Shown one piece after another: positions 1 to 8,441 of a stretch of 64,000 nucleotides of DNA. Numbering within the stretch: position 1 is the first letter of the stretch; every line of letters begins with the position of its first letter. The position numbers were made by a program, and so were the translations under genes. The stretch spans positions 2,976,001 to 3,040,000 of the forward strand of contig NC_018020.1 of NCBI RefSeq assembly GCF_000266885.1, written 5' to 3'. The notes below the pieces were generated by a model that saw only the letters and a list, made by a program, of their open reading frames with translations, made no database searches and had not been told where the DNA came from. The DNA is from Turneriella parva DSM 21527. GTDB taxonomy: Bacteria > Spirochaetota > Leptospiria > Turneriellales > Turneriellaceae.

Positions 1-1
1 C

Positions 2-478
2 CAGAGCGCATCGATCAAAGATGTTATCGAACAGGATATGATCGGCCCGCACATCAAAAATTCGCTCGAACAGACCGGTGATGTCTGGGGTTTCGTGATA
101 CGCGATCTGAATAATCTCACGACCACGGTGGCTTCGGCGCGCGCGATCTTCGCCGCGATGAAAGCCGAAGAGAAACGTTTTGTGCTGCTGCCGGCGCGCT
201 ACAACAAGGCTCTCGGCACCACTGCCAACGTTATGGACATGACCAATAAGCGCGTGACCTATGACATGACTGCGATGTGCGCGAAGACGCCTGCCAAAAT
301 CTGGCCGTTCTTGCGCGCCAATTCGGGCAAGGGTGATATGATCGTGAAGTTTCCTGCGAATGCAAAACGCTGCGCGCACACGCTCAGCAAGTCACTCAGG
401 CGCGACGGTAAGTGGGATTTCAAAACCCTCAGCGTCATCTTCGGTTACAAAGAAGTCACGCCCGGTCGCGGCGAATAA
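2..478 (+). CDS. Unassigned protein, 5'-truncated by the window edge
   Basis: The frame is open from the first bases, so the true start lies upstream and the ATG at 38 is probably internal. The visible 158 codons end in TAA at 476-478. I do not recognise the family. The visible part has no obvious membrane segment or signal; it is mixed alpha/beta in composition with basic stretches near the C-terminus (KSLRRDGKWDF) and two cysteines. The next gene lies convergently on the minus strand, 48 bases away. Confidence that it is coding rests on the uninterrupted frame and protein-like composition. Confidence 0.6.
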   Translation, partial: QSASIKDVIEQDMIGPHIKNSLEQTGDVWGFVIRDLNNLTTTVASARAIFAAMKAEEKRFVLLPARYNKALGTTANVMDMTNKRVTYDMTAMCAKTPAKIWPFLRANSGKGDMIVKFPANAKRCAHTLSKSLRRDGKWDFKTLSVIFGYKEVTPGRGE

Positions 479-526
479 ACTTCTGCAGTCGTGGTTGCGG
501 CGCAACCACGACACCTCTAATTGAAA

Positions 527-1276
527 CTATTTCGGATTTTCAACGCGAACTGAGAATTGTCCGTTCTGCAGCGGAATGCGCGTACCGGGTTTCATGCCTT
601 CGTTATAGATCAGCACGCCCGCAAACGTACCGTCGAGTCTGACAAGTTTGCCATTCACGTGCACCGGTGTCAGCCGCACCATAAAAGAGGTATCGCGGTA
701 TTTTTCTTCACGCATGATGCCGTCGCCGGTGTCGATGCGCTGCTGCCGGCTCTTGCCGACCCAGGTGGGCCTGTGCTGCACATACCGCACGCGCACTTTC
801 TTGCGCCGGCGACCGTTTCCATGCCGGGCGCGCAGGCATGCATCTGTCATACCGTTGCCGCACTCTTTGCGGTCTTCGAAAGACCTGTCGTCGGGGTCTA
901 GCTCTGTTTCGTTGGTCTCGATTTCTTCTTTTTTCGTATAGCGCATAAATTCATCGCGCGCGAGAGTCACATGTGGTGCCACGCTGTAGATGCCCTGCGC
1001 ATTGACGATCACCGCCGACACAGCCGAAAAAGCAGAACTGAGGTCGACCGGCGCCTCGAGGCTGTTACCGTCGAGTTCTGCGGTAATCGCAAGCTGGCTG
1101 CGCGCAGCCTGGTCTTTCACGCCAATCACGAGCTGCAGCTTGCCGTGGCGCTTCACCAGCGCCGCCTGTGCACCGGTGAGCGTGTAGCTCTTGCCGGCTA
1201 TCTGGTACGATACCCCACCCTCACCAGCGAAAACCGGCAGGGCGAGCAATAGAAACAATGCGGCGCGCACGAGCAT
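527..1276 (-). CDS. Secreted protein of unknown function
   Basis: A 249-residue protein starting with a clean signal peptide (MLVRAALFLLLALPVFAG, likely cleavage after Ala17), so it is predicted to be periplasmic or outer-membrane associated. The first half of the mature part is beta-rich. The centre (about residues 130-170) is strongly acidic and then strongly basic, with a pair of cysteines (ECGNGMTDAC) and an Arg/Lys cluster (RHGNGRRRKKVRVR). The C-terminal part is again beta-like. I recognise no family. It is followed downstream on the same strand by nothing; upstream lies the large PLD protein, 67 bases away, also on the minus strand. Confidence 0.6.
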   Translation of the reverse strand: MLVRAALFLLLALPVFAGEGGVSYQIAGKSYTLTGAQAALVKRHGKLQLVIGVKDQAARSQLAITAELDGNSLEAPVDLSSAFSAVSAVIVNAQGIYSVAPHVTLARDEFMRYTKKEEIETNETELDPDDRSFEDRKECGNGMTDACLRARHGNGRRRKKVRVRYVQHRPTWVGKSRQQRIDTGDGIMREEKYRDTSFMVRLTPVHVNGKLVRLDGTFAGVLIYNEGMKPGTRIPLQNGQFSVRVENPK

Positions 1277-1343
1277 ACTTAACCATATGAAAATGGCTCG
1301 CGAGGCCTCGCCTGTGCCAATTTAAGAGTAAACAAGTGTTTAT

Positions 1344-4300
1344 TTACCAGGCGGTGTTTGCCGCCGCAGGCGAAAGCGCGGCGGGGGCCGCTGCCGTGCT
1401 CGCCGTGTAGTTTTTCCATGCGGATTTACCCGCGTTACGAATCGTCCCGAGATCTGCGGCTGCGCGGCTGACGCCCCCCCCAGAGTTCGTGCACAGGTAC
1501 GCGGTATTTTCTGCCGTTGTGCTGTCGGCGGCAACACATGCCCCCGCGAGCTGTATCGTTCGGTCGTTTAATCCGAATATCGGCCTCTCGCTGATCGGCC
1601 AGAAAGACTGCAGGTTATAATAGAAATGCGACAGCGGCCCCTGCACCATGCCTTTGGTGAGCGTGCCATCGCGATTGGTGTAGACCAGAGTGTCTTGTAT
1701 GCCCTTGTAAGCAAGATTGCATTCAGCGCGCGTCGTGTCGACAGTGTCATTTTCCCCTGTTGCGCAATACGTCAAAATGAACGTGCCATCGGTTGCATCA
1801 AAACCCGTCGTGTCGCGCAGCTGAATCGCGAGCGGGTAGGCGAGCGTGCCGCTGGTGCGATCGCCCTGCACGAACGAACCCTGCGCAATACCGATCGCCA
1901 CGATTGAACCCGTCGTTGCATAGATATCGCCGAGTTCGTATACGAGTCTCAGATCTTCGTCGTTATAGTAATACAGTTTTAATCCGCGCAGCGAGCCGTT
2001 ACTTGTGGCCTTGACCTCAACCCAATCTTTGTCGCCAAACGGCGCAGCAGTCTGCGTGCCGGTGACGCGCACTTCGTTAATTATCGCCGTCGCTAATGAG
2101 GATGTATAGCCGTTCAGGTGCAGTTCGCCCGATGTTGTGACACCTGTCACGTCGTTGCTACCCAAGCCGTCGCTGGTGGTGCGGTTCGTAAAACTAGTGC
2201 CGCCATTGGTTGAAACCGCAAGGCCAGCGGCAGTGGCTGCTAAAATTGTATCGCCGACAGAAGAGACGCTTCGAACATTATTACTCGCTAATCCATTTGC
2301 AGTTGACCGATTTGTGAAAGTGGTTCCCCCATCGGTTGATATTGAAATGCCACCTGTGGTTGCAGCCAAGACAAGATTTCCAGAGACATGCACGTTCTGA
2401 ACATCGTTGCTACCCAATCCGCTTGCGGTTGTGCGGTTTGAAAAGCTAGTGCCACCATCTATCGAAACGCCGAGGCCAGCAGCAGTGGCCGCAAAAAACC
2501 GATTGCCGGAAAAGGCGATGCTTCGCACATCATTGCTGCCAAGACCGTTTGCAGTAGTTTGATTAATAAACGATGAACCGTAGTTTGTGGAGATTCCAAG
2601 ACCATTGGCGGTAGCGACAAAGACCTGACTGCCGTATGTGCGCACTGCGCGAATATCGTTTGAACCAAAACCAGACGTGGTTGTGCTCAATGCATAGGTT
2701 GCGCCCGCGTTAGAAGAAATGCTCAGGCCGGCATCGGTCGCAACATAATAATAATTACCCCATGCATCGGCCATGCGAACATTATTACTGCTCAACCGAC
2801 CAGCACCGGCAGTCAGGTTGCTGAAGGTTAAAGTTCCGTTGACGGAGATGCCAAGTCCGCTGGCAGTCGCAGCAAAGACTGTGCTGTTTAAATCTGTGTC
2901 TGTTGCGCCCACGCGGTTTATTGAAACAATTGTATTGGCGCCAAGACCATTTGCTGTGGTTCGGTTTGTGAACGACGTGCCACCATCCAAGGACGTAGAA
3001 ACGCCGCCCGCTGTCGCGACGGCCATGATTAGTCCCACGCGTCTGCCGGCAGAATCGAGGCAGGTTGCATTTGCCCCGATGCTGTAGCGGCAAGTGGGGG
3101 AGACCATTGCCGCACTTGCCAAGGTTAAAATGACTTCTGAACTATTAGCTCCGGCTGAATGGCTCGAAATACCTGGTGTTGGGCACAGGCTGCTGGGGTC
3201 TTCAGTTTCTCGAATGGTTATTGCCCCCGTGCTGAGACAATTATTGGGGCCAGCAGCGCCCGAAACATTTCCGTCAAACGTCACGCGAATCTGGCTCGTT
3301 GAAATGGCCTGCACCTTCTTGATCTGTGGGTTCGCTTCGGCCGTATAGATGTAACCGGCAGACGAAAATGTCTGAGCAGATTTCGAAAGGCAGCCGTCGG
3401 GTGGCGCGCTCGCGCTGTAATCTTGTCTGCTCGAGCAGGTATATGGCTGCGCAGCGGGGTGTGTGAACCATGCCGATTGCAGCCGCCCAGACTGCTGTGT
3501 GGTGAAACGCTGCGTGCCGCTGTTATATCCCCGCCTCTCCATTGAATAGGTTGAGAAGGTGCCACCTGTCGGGTAATCGACAATTGCCCCCGCTGGCGCC
3601 TTTTCGCCGTCGCCGGCCTCGTCTATGAGGTTCATCGCCTTGTCGTAGAGCCTGATCTTGAAACTCGCGTCCGAAATCTTGAAGTTCTTTGTGCCCGAAA
3701 ATTTAAAGTGTTCGGTTGAAAGCGAACCGCCGGTGGAGCTGTTGATTTCTGCGCCTTGGTCATTATAGGTAATTACTTCATCAGCGCCAGTCTCTGCAAA
3801 GGCAGAAGGTTTCTTATTGTAAAAGAGGCGAACCTGACCCGCACAGATGATGTTCGGCAACGCGGTCGTATAACCCGCAACCCCACACGACTCCAAATTT
3901 TCATAGTACCAGTTATGGCTGTCGGGCACCGGGTATAGGTTACGTTTGTCGTTCGTACCCCACTGTATCGCCCAATGCGAGAGGTCGATCGGGTTGTTGG
4001 TGTTGTTGAAGATTTCTATGAAGTCGTCGCCGCGGTCGACCGAACTGCCGTCTGAAGAACCTGCCCAGCCAACCTCTGAAATAATGACATCACCTGCTGC
4101 CGCAGTATGACCCCGCAGGCGAACCCGAAGCGCCATGTCGTTCGCGATACCCCATGCGCCCTTAAACTGTTCGTAGATGGTATTCACGACGCGCGCCTGG
4201 TTTACGATGATAACATTTTCGTCGTTGTTGTTGATTGCATTATTCGACCAGTTGAAAGATCCGGTTGCCATGCGCGCATTGGGTGTACCGGCATCGACGA

Positions 4301-5270
4301 GCACCGTTTTGCAGTGCATCTTGCCGCCGTGGGCAGGGTTGTTCTTGATCGAGGTGTTCTCGTTGCCGTCCCATCTTATGAAAGGGCCGGTTGCCTGCAG
4401 GGTACCGCTGTTGTTAAAGCCTGCCGAATATATTTTCGGCGCTTCTTCTGAAACGCCCGAGACGAATGTCGAATCGTGAATGCCGTAAACGGGAATTCCC
4501 CTCTGCCGCGCCATCTTGATCATCGCGGCATTCAGTTCGTCGTGCGTGTGCGCAAAGATCATGTAGTGAATGCTGGTTGTCGCCGATTCGACCAGCGCAA
4601 TTATCCGGTCCATCGCTTCGTCACCCTGATAGGGTGAAAAATAGACTTCGAGCGGCGAGTTATTCAGAATAATCGTTGTGGATGCGGCGCGCTGCCGCTT
4701 TTGTGAGGCGAAAAGCCCGTTGTGCATCTGCAAGAATTCATCTTTATAAAGTTTTACCAGGGCATCGTTCTGAATTATATACCAGTTGTTATTGTTGCGC
4801 ACCATGTCTGTCTCAGAAATATTGCCGGTACCCATGAAGACATATTTGTCGTCGACCACGGCGAATTTATTGTGCTGAATGCCGTTTGCATTACCTAGCG
4901 TCATGTTGATGTTGCTGTGGTACATCGTCTGGTAGCCACTCGTGTAGAACTCGTCGATGTCGCCCACAACTCGCACGTCGATGTTGCGCTGAAACGCGCG
5001 CAAGACGGCCTGAACCACCGACGTTTTGTTGAAGTTGTAAACCGAGAAGTACATATAGCGCTCGGCGCCGTCGATCAGCCGCACGAGCTCGTCATCGACC
5101 TTGCGGTCGATCATGGTGTCCTGGTCTTTGCCAGGTTCAGAATAAAAGACTGAAAAGCGTTCACGGCCGTCGCCGAGGCCCGGGTCGCCAAAACCGAAAT
5201 TCGCGGAGCAATAGTTCAGCGTGAACAGGGGTAGAAGCACCCAGATCGCATGTGAGGTAAAACGCCGCAC
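1344..5270 (-). CDS. Large surface protein: phospholipase D domain, two lamin-tail-like domains, seven-repeat beta-propeller
   Basis: This 1308-residue protein begins with a hydrophobic export signal (residues about 8-20) followed by Cys21; Tyr at -1 makes it a poor lipobox. Residues 45-380 form a phospholipase D-type catalytic unit with two HKD motifs: H133/K135/D140, then GTGN, and H319/K321/D326, then ATGSFNWS. Residues about 393-560 look like a lamin-tail domain (VIISEVGWAGS...DFIEIFN). Residues 745-1041 hold seven repeats, mostly of 42 residues, of the type AATAAGLGVS-DGGTSF-NRTTA-GLGSNDV, expected to close into a seven-bladed propeller. A second lamin-tail-like segment starts near 1062 (AIINEVRVTG). 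The start codon is GTG with no clear ribosome site. Family knowledge: HKD enzymes cleave phosphodiesters (lipids or DNA). Substrate is unknown; a secreted nuclease or lipase is equally possible. Confidence 0.82.
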   Translation of the reverse strand: MRRFTSHAIWVLLPLFTLNYCSANFGFGDPGLGDGRERFSVFYSEPGKDQDTMIDRKVDDELVRLIDGAERYMYFSVYNFNKTSVVQAVLRAFQRNIDVRVVGDIDEFYTSGYQTMYHSNINMTLGNANGIQHNKFAVVDDKYVFMGTGNISETDMVRNNNNWYIIQNDALVKLYKDEFLQMHNGLFASQKRQRAASTTIILNNSPLEVYFSPYQGDEAMDRIIALVESATTSIHYMIFAHTHDELNAAMIKMARQRGIPVYGIHDSTFVSGVSEEAPKIYSAGFNNSGTLQATGPFIRWDGNENTSIKNNPAHGGKMHCKTVLVDAGTPNARMATGSFNWSNNAINNNDENVIIVNQARVVNTIYEQFKGAWGIANDMALRVRLRGHTAAAGDVIISEVGWAGSSDGSSVDRGDDFIEIFNNTNNPIDLSHWAIQWGTNDKRNLYPVPDSHNWYYENLESCGVAGYTTALPNIICAGQVRLFYNKKPSAFAETGADEVITYNDQGAEINSSTGGSLSTEHFKFSGTKNFKISDASFKIRLYDKAMNLIDEAGDGEKAPAGAIVDYPTGGTFSTYSMERRGYNSGTQRFTTQQSGRLQSAWFTHPAAQPYTCSSRQDYSASAPPDGCLSKSAQTFSSAGYIYTAEANPQIKKVQAISTSQIRVTFDGNVSGAAGPNNCLSTGAITIRETEDPSSLCPTPGISSHSAGANSSEVILTLASAAMVSPTCRYSIGANATCLDSAGRRVGLIMAVATAGGVSTSLDGGTSFTNRTTANGLGANTIVSINRVGATDTDLNSTVFAATASGLGISVNGTLTFSNLTAGAGRLSSNNVRMADAWGNYYYVATDAGLSISSNAGATYALSTTTSGFGSNDIRAVRTYGSQVFVATANGLGISTNYGSSFINQTTANGLGSNDVRSIAFSGNRFFAATAAGLGVSIDGGTSFSNRTTASGLGSNDVQNVHVSGNLVLAATTGGISISTDGGTTFTNRSTANGLASNNVRSVSSVGDTILAATAAGLAVSTNGGTSFTNRTTSDGLGSNDVTGVTTSGELHLNGYTSSLATAIINEVRVTGTQTAAPFGDKDWVEVKATSNGSLRGLKLYYYNDEDLRLVYELGDIYATTGSIVAIGIAQGSFVQGDRTSGTLAYPLAIQLRDTTGFDATDGTFILTYCATGENDTVDTTRAECNLAYKGIQDTLVYTNRDGTLTKGMVQGPLSHFYYNLQSFWPISERPIFGLNDRTIQLAGACVAADSTTAENTAYLCTNSGGGVSRAAADLGTIRNAGKSAWKNYTASTAAAPAALSPAAANTAW
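2150..3038 (-). repeat. Seven tandem propeller repeats inside the PLD protein gene
   Basis: Seven consecutive in-frame repeats, most of 126 bases (42 codons), encode residues about 745-1041 of the PLD surface protein. Each carries the core GLG-S-DGGTSF-NRTT. The second repeat is longer (about 50 codons). Repeats 4 to 7 are most alike at DNA level, which suggests recent internal duplication. The repeats resemble BNR/YCF48-like propeller blades. Confidence 0.8.
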
Positions 5271-5315
5271 GCCACGTTAATCTCAGGCGCATACAGGCGG
5301 GCGTCAAATAGTATT

Positions 5316-7649
5316 TCAAACTAACCTGGTAACATGATTCGGGCGTATTTCTTCGAGCCGTGAAATACCCAGAACGCGCATCGTCTGCCTCAGCTCTGCG
5401 ATATAGTGGTTCATGAGGCTCTGCACTCCGACGCGCCCTAGACCTACCGCCATGATTGCGATGGGCCTGCCGATGAGCACCGCGTCAGCACCGAGCGCGA
5501 GCATACGAAATATATCGGCGCCTGAACGAATGCCGCCATCGGCGAATACCTGCATCTGGCCTGCATGTTGTTTCACCCATGCGCTGATAGCTGGCAGCAC
5601 GCGTGCCGTACCGGGCATGCCGTCAAGCACGCGTCCGCCATGGTTGCTCACGACAATCGCGGCAGCACCGGCTGCGGCGGCCGCTTCGGCGTCTGCAATC
5701 GACATGACACCCTTGATAACTGCCGGCAGTTTCGTCGCCCGCACAAGTTCTTTAAGTTCAGCCGGTGTCTTGCGCGACGTTGCGGCATTCTTGAGCACCA
5801 TGGTCTTGAATGAAACGCCGTCGATGTCGATTCCCCACGCAACCGCGCCGGCGCGTTCGGCTTCGGCGATGCGACGCAGCAGTTCTTGTTGATCGGTGCG
5901 CGGCTTAAAAACCGGAAACCCGCGTCCGATAAGTTCGATCGCGTGCAGACCGACACGGTATTTGTCGGCAGAGGCGCCGTCGCCAAAGGTGGGCATGAGG
6001 CCGAGCGACGCCATCGCGCTGCCCGTTTCGATCGCGTAGTCGAACTCAGTAATCGAGCCGCCCATATTCGTGACGCTGCCGGTGATCGGTGCCGACAAAA
6101 TGGGTGCCGCGAGAGTGAGCGCGTCACGCCCGAAAAGTTTCAGCGTCGTATCGACCTCTGCGACATTCGAACTTGAGGATAAATAACCTGGTACAATTTT
6201 GTACTCAGCGAGTGCCTGCACGTTATCCCGAAACGTGTTCATTTCGCCGCGCGCGCCCATGCCGGGCACGCCCGAAGCGCAATAGCCGCCATCGCAGACT
6301 TTGCAGACCCAACAGAAGCTGTTGTTAAAATTCTCGCGTGCAATCTTGGCCATCGCGCGCGCGTTGTAATCGGGCGTTTTGCTCGCGAATGCGAGTTTCG
6401 GTTTGATTTCAGCAAACAACGCTTCGGCTGCGGCGAGCGTTTGCGAGCGTATCACCGTATGGTAAACCTTGCCGATATTGTTCTGCAAATTCTGCACGCT
6501 ATCGCCGCTGCGGTAATTGCCGTGAACCAGAATTAATCCGCGCTCTTTGTATTCTGCCTGCAGCGCATCGAGTTCGGCACGTGATTTGATGCCAGCCAGC
6601 TCACCGGGTTCGGCGTAGAGCGAGCGTTCAATCGCAATTGCCTGCGTTGCAGTGTCTTCGCCCGCAGGCGCCATGATGCTACGGTCAAACATCATAAGCC
6701 TTATGAACAGCTGCATCAGGTTCTTGCCGTGCGCTGCGGGGTAGGTGTGCGTGCTCATGAAACCACCCGACAGTCTGCCGGCGATTTCTCCGATTACAAT
6801 TTCGCCGGACGCCGTGAGCCGCAGGTCGCCCTTCAGGGCGCCGTGGTATGCTTTTCCCGACAGTGCCGAGAGAGAGTCTGCGTAGCGCTGCAGTGTTTCA
6901 CGAATGGTATCGAAATTCTGGGGCTTTATATCTGCAGGCAAAGTGTGGCCATTCTCGATAAAGAAGTGCGCGTCTTTGATCTCTATCAGGCGATCGGCTA
7001 CGCCCGTCAGCATCACACGACCTTCGAAGCAGAGCGCATCGACTGAAATTTCGCGCGCGGGTACAAAATGCTCGACGATGACCTGTGCATTCTGCGCATT
7101 GGGCCCGGCGGCGGCCGCTGAAAACTCGAATGCGTAGGCCAGGTCGTCGGCGTTCTTTATGAGCATCACGCCGCGCGCACCCATATTCTGCACGGGCTTG
7201 ATCACAAACCCATCGGCGCAGTGATTCGCCCGCATAAAGGCGGCGAGTTCGTCTTTCGATTCAGAAAAGGTATAGGGCGGGTGCAGATGTCCATGTGCCT
7301 TGCAGAAATCGCGCATCTTACCCTTGTGTGTCAGAACTTCACCTTGCTTTGTCGTCAGCCCGGGAAGTTGCAGCGCGTCGTTGACGCAGCCGACGATGTG
7401 GGAAAAATCGGTTGCGACGGTTGTTACGAACGCCAGCTGCCCGGCGAATGGTTTGAGCGCTGCGATGACCGCATCGGCATCGGCGATCTGCACGTGCAGA
7501 AATTCAGAGGCCGTTTCGCGACCCACCGCAGCATGGTTCTGGTCGAGCGCCAGAACCCTGAAGCCCAGCTCGCGCGCGGCCTGCATGAACGGAATCTGCA
7601 AAAGCCCGGCACCGAGCAGGACGATAGTGTTTTTTTCGTTGCCCGCCAT
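5316..7649 (-). CDS. Fusion protein: ATP-grasp ligase domain plus FMN-dependent alpha-hydroxy-acid dehydrogenase
   Basis: A 777-residue protein with two enzyme halves. Residues 1-420 are ATP-grasp like: a nucleotide-binding-type start (IVLLGAGLLQIPF), Lys151 in GFVIKPVQNMGARG, Glu193 in VEHFVPAREISVDA, and the metal-binding segment GEIVIGEIAGRLSGG (about 282-296). Residues 441-777 are an FMN-dependent hydroxy-acid dehydrogenase barrel: Lys646 in VIKGVMS, the catalytic SNHGGRVLDG at 668-677 (His670, Arg673), and the FMN phosphate loop VFADGGIRSGADI. Between them sits a four-cysteine cluster C446-x2-C449-x2-C452-x4-C457 followed by GVPGMGARGE. That cluster also occurs at the N-terminus of stand-alone members of this dehydrogenase subfamily, as I recall. 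The start is ATG. Substrates are unknown; the fusion suggests an alpha-hydroxy or alpha-keto acid that is also ligated to an amine or carboxylate. Confidence 0.85.
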   Translation of the reverse strand: MAGNEKNTIVLLGAGLLQIPFMQAARELGFRVLALDQNHAAVGRETASEFLHVQIADADAVIAALKPFAGQLAFVTTVATDFSHIVGCVNDALQLPGLTTKQGEVLTHKGKMRDFCKAHGHLHPPYTFSESKDELAAFMRANHCADGFVIKPVQNMGARGVMLIKNADDLAYAFEFSAAAAGPNAQNAQVIVEHFVPAREISVDALCFEGRVMLTGVADRLIEIKDAHFFIENGHTLPADIKPQNFDTIRETLQRYADSLSALSGKAYHGALKGDLRLTASGEIVIGEIAGRLSGGFMSTHTYPAAHGKNLMQLFIRLMMFDRSIMAPAGEDTATQAIAIERSLYAEPGELAGIKSRAELDALQAEYKERGLILVHGNYRSGDSVQNLQNNIGKVYHTVIRSQTLAAAEALFAEIKPKLAFASKTPDYNARAMAKIARENFNNSFCWVCKVCDGGYCASGVPGMGARGEMNTFRDNVQALAEYKIVPGYLSSSSNVAEVDTTLKLFGRDALTLAAPILSAPITGSVTNMGGSITEFDYAIETGSAMASLGLMPTFGDGASADKYRVGLHAIELIGRGFPVFKPRTDQQELLRRIAEAERAGAVAWGIDIDGVSFKTMVLKNAATSRKTPAELKELVRATKLPAVIKGVMSIADAEAAAAAGAAAIVVSNHGGRVLDGMPGTARVLPAISAWVKQHAGQMQVFADGGIRSGADIFRMLALGADAVLIGRPIAIMAVGLGRVGVQSLMNHYIAELRQTMRVLGISRLEEIRPNHVTRLV

Positions 7650-7715
7650 TTAGACCCATGCGCGCGTCGAATTATTCCGCAGTTGCGCGCACCCCCGGCT
7701 AGAGATCATGGTGCC

Positions 7716-8441
7716 TTAACTGTGTTTGTATTCGGGCTGAAAAGGGGCATTCAGTACCGAATAGCCGGGCAGATTTTTTGCCTCAGTCGCGACCAGCGAA
7801 GCGCCGAAATGGCGTGCGAGCCCCAGGCGCAGGTTGTGCATCAGCTTGGCCCGGCTATAGCAGGGCAGCACATTGGTCATAAATTCACGATGCGGGCGGC
7901 CCGCCCGGTACGCAGGTTGTTTGGGTGGCATTTTCAGATACCATGGAATTTGCCGCAATGCCTGTTTGGCATAGACGAGTGTGCCGTGCAGCATTAGCCA
8001 GCCGCGTTTGCGGCATTGCGCATTACCCGAGAACTTGCGCACATCGCCCCGAACACCGTAACCCAGATCAGAGTAGCCGCGGACGGCGACGTTTTTGCCG
8101 ATTGCTGCCGCGATGGCGGTGAGCAGTTGGTCGTAAGACAGCGAGACGTTGAAGAGTTCGGGGTAGTCGTCGAGCGACAAAAAGAGCGCATAGTTAAGGT
8201 TGCCCGCAGTGTGCAAGACAGTGCCACCACCTGAGATGCGGCGGTAGACATTGGGTACCCGCTTGTGCAGGCAAACCTCTTCATCGAGGGTCAGGGATTT
8301 GCCGAGCACGATTGCCTCTCTGTTCTCATAAAAAACCAGATAGGCGGTGCTGGCCGGTTTCACAGCCGCAAAAAAACTTTCTTCAAACGCGAGGTTAACC
8401 GCACAGCACTGCGACGGCAAAAAGGCAGTGATCAGCTTCAC
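7716..8441 (-). CDS. lplA: Lipoate-protein ligase A family protein
   Basis: A 241-residue protein of the biotin/lipoate ligase fold. Diagnostic motifs are RRISGGGTVLHTAGNLNYAL (about residues 67-86), where lipoyl-AMP binds, and KFSGNAQCRKRGWLMLHGTL (about 136-155) with the family Lys. It should attach lipoate (or octanoate) to E2 and GcvH proteins in the cytoplasm. It is shorter than E. coli LplA and lacks the long C-terminal accessory domain, so an octanoyl/lipoyl transferase role is also possible. The GTG start overlaps the TGA stop of the upstream channel gene as GTGA, implying translational coupling. Confidence 0.85.
   Translation of the reverse strand: MKLITAFLPSQCCAVNLAFEESFFAAVKPASTAYLVFYENREAIVLGKSLTLDEEVCLHKRVPNVYRRISGGGTVLHTAGNLNYALFLSLDDYPELFNVSLSYDQLLTAIAAAIGKNVAVRGYSDLGYGVRGDVRKFSGNAQCRKRGWLMLHGTLVYAKQALRQIPWYLKMPPKQPAYRAGRPHREFMTNVLPCYSRAKLMHNLRLGLARHFGASLVATEAKNLPGYSVLNAPFQPEYKHS

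Noticed and set aside
2150-3038. Regularly spaced repeats considered as a CRISPR array
   Set aside because: Units are in-frame 126-base protein repeats with gradual divergence, not identical short repeats with unique spacers.
7221-7997. A 258-codon plus-strand frame across the fusion gene and lplA
   Set aside because: Antisense to two well-supported genes with clear catalytic motifs.
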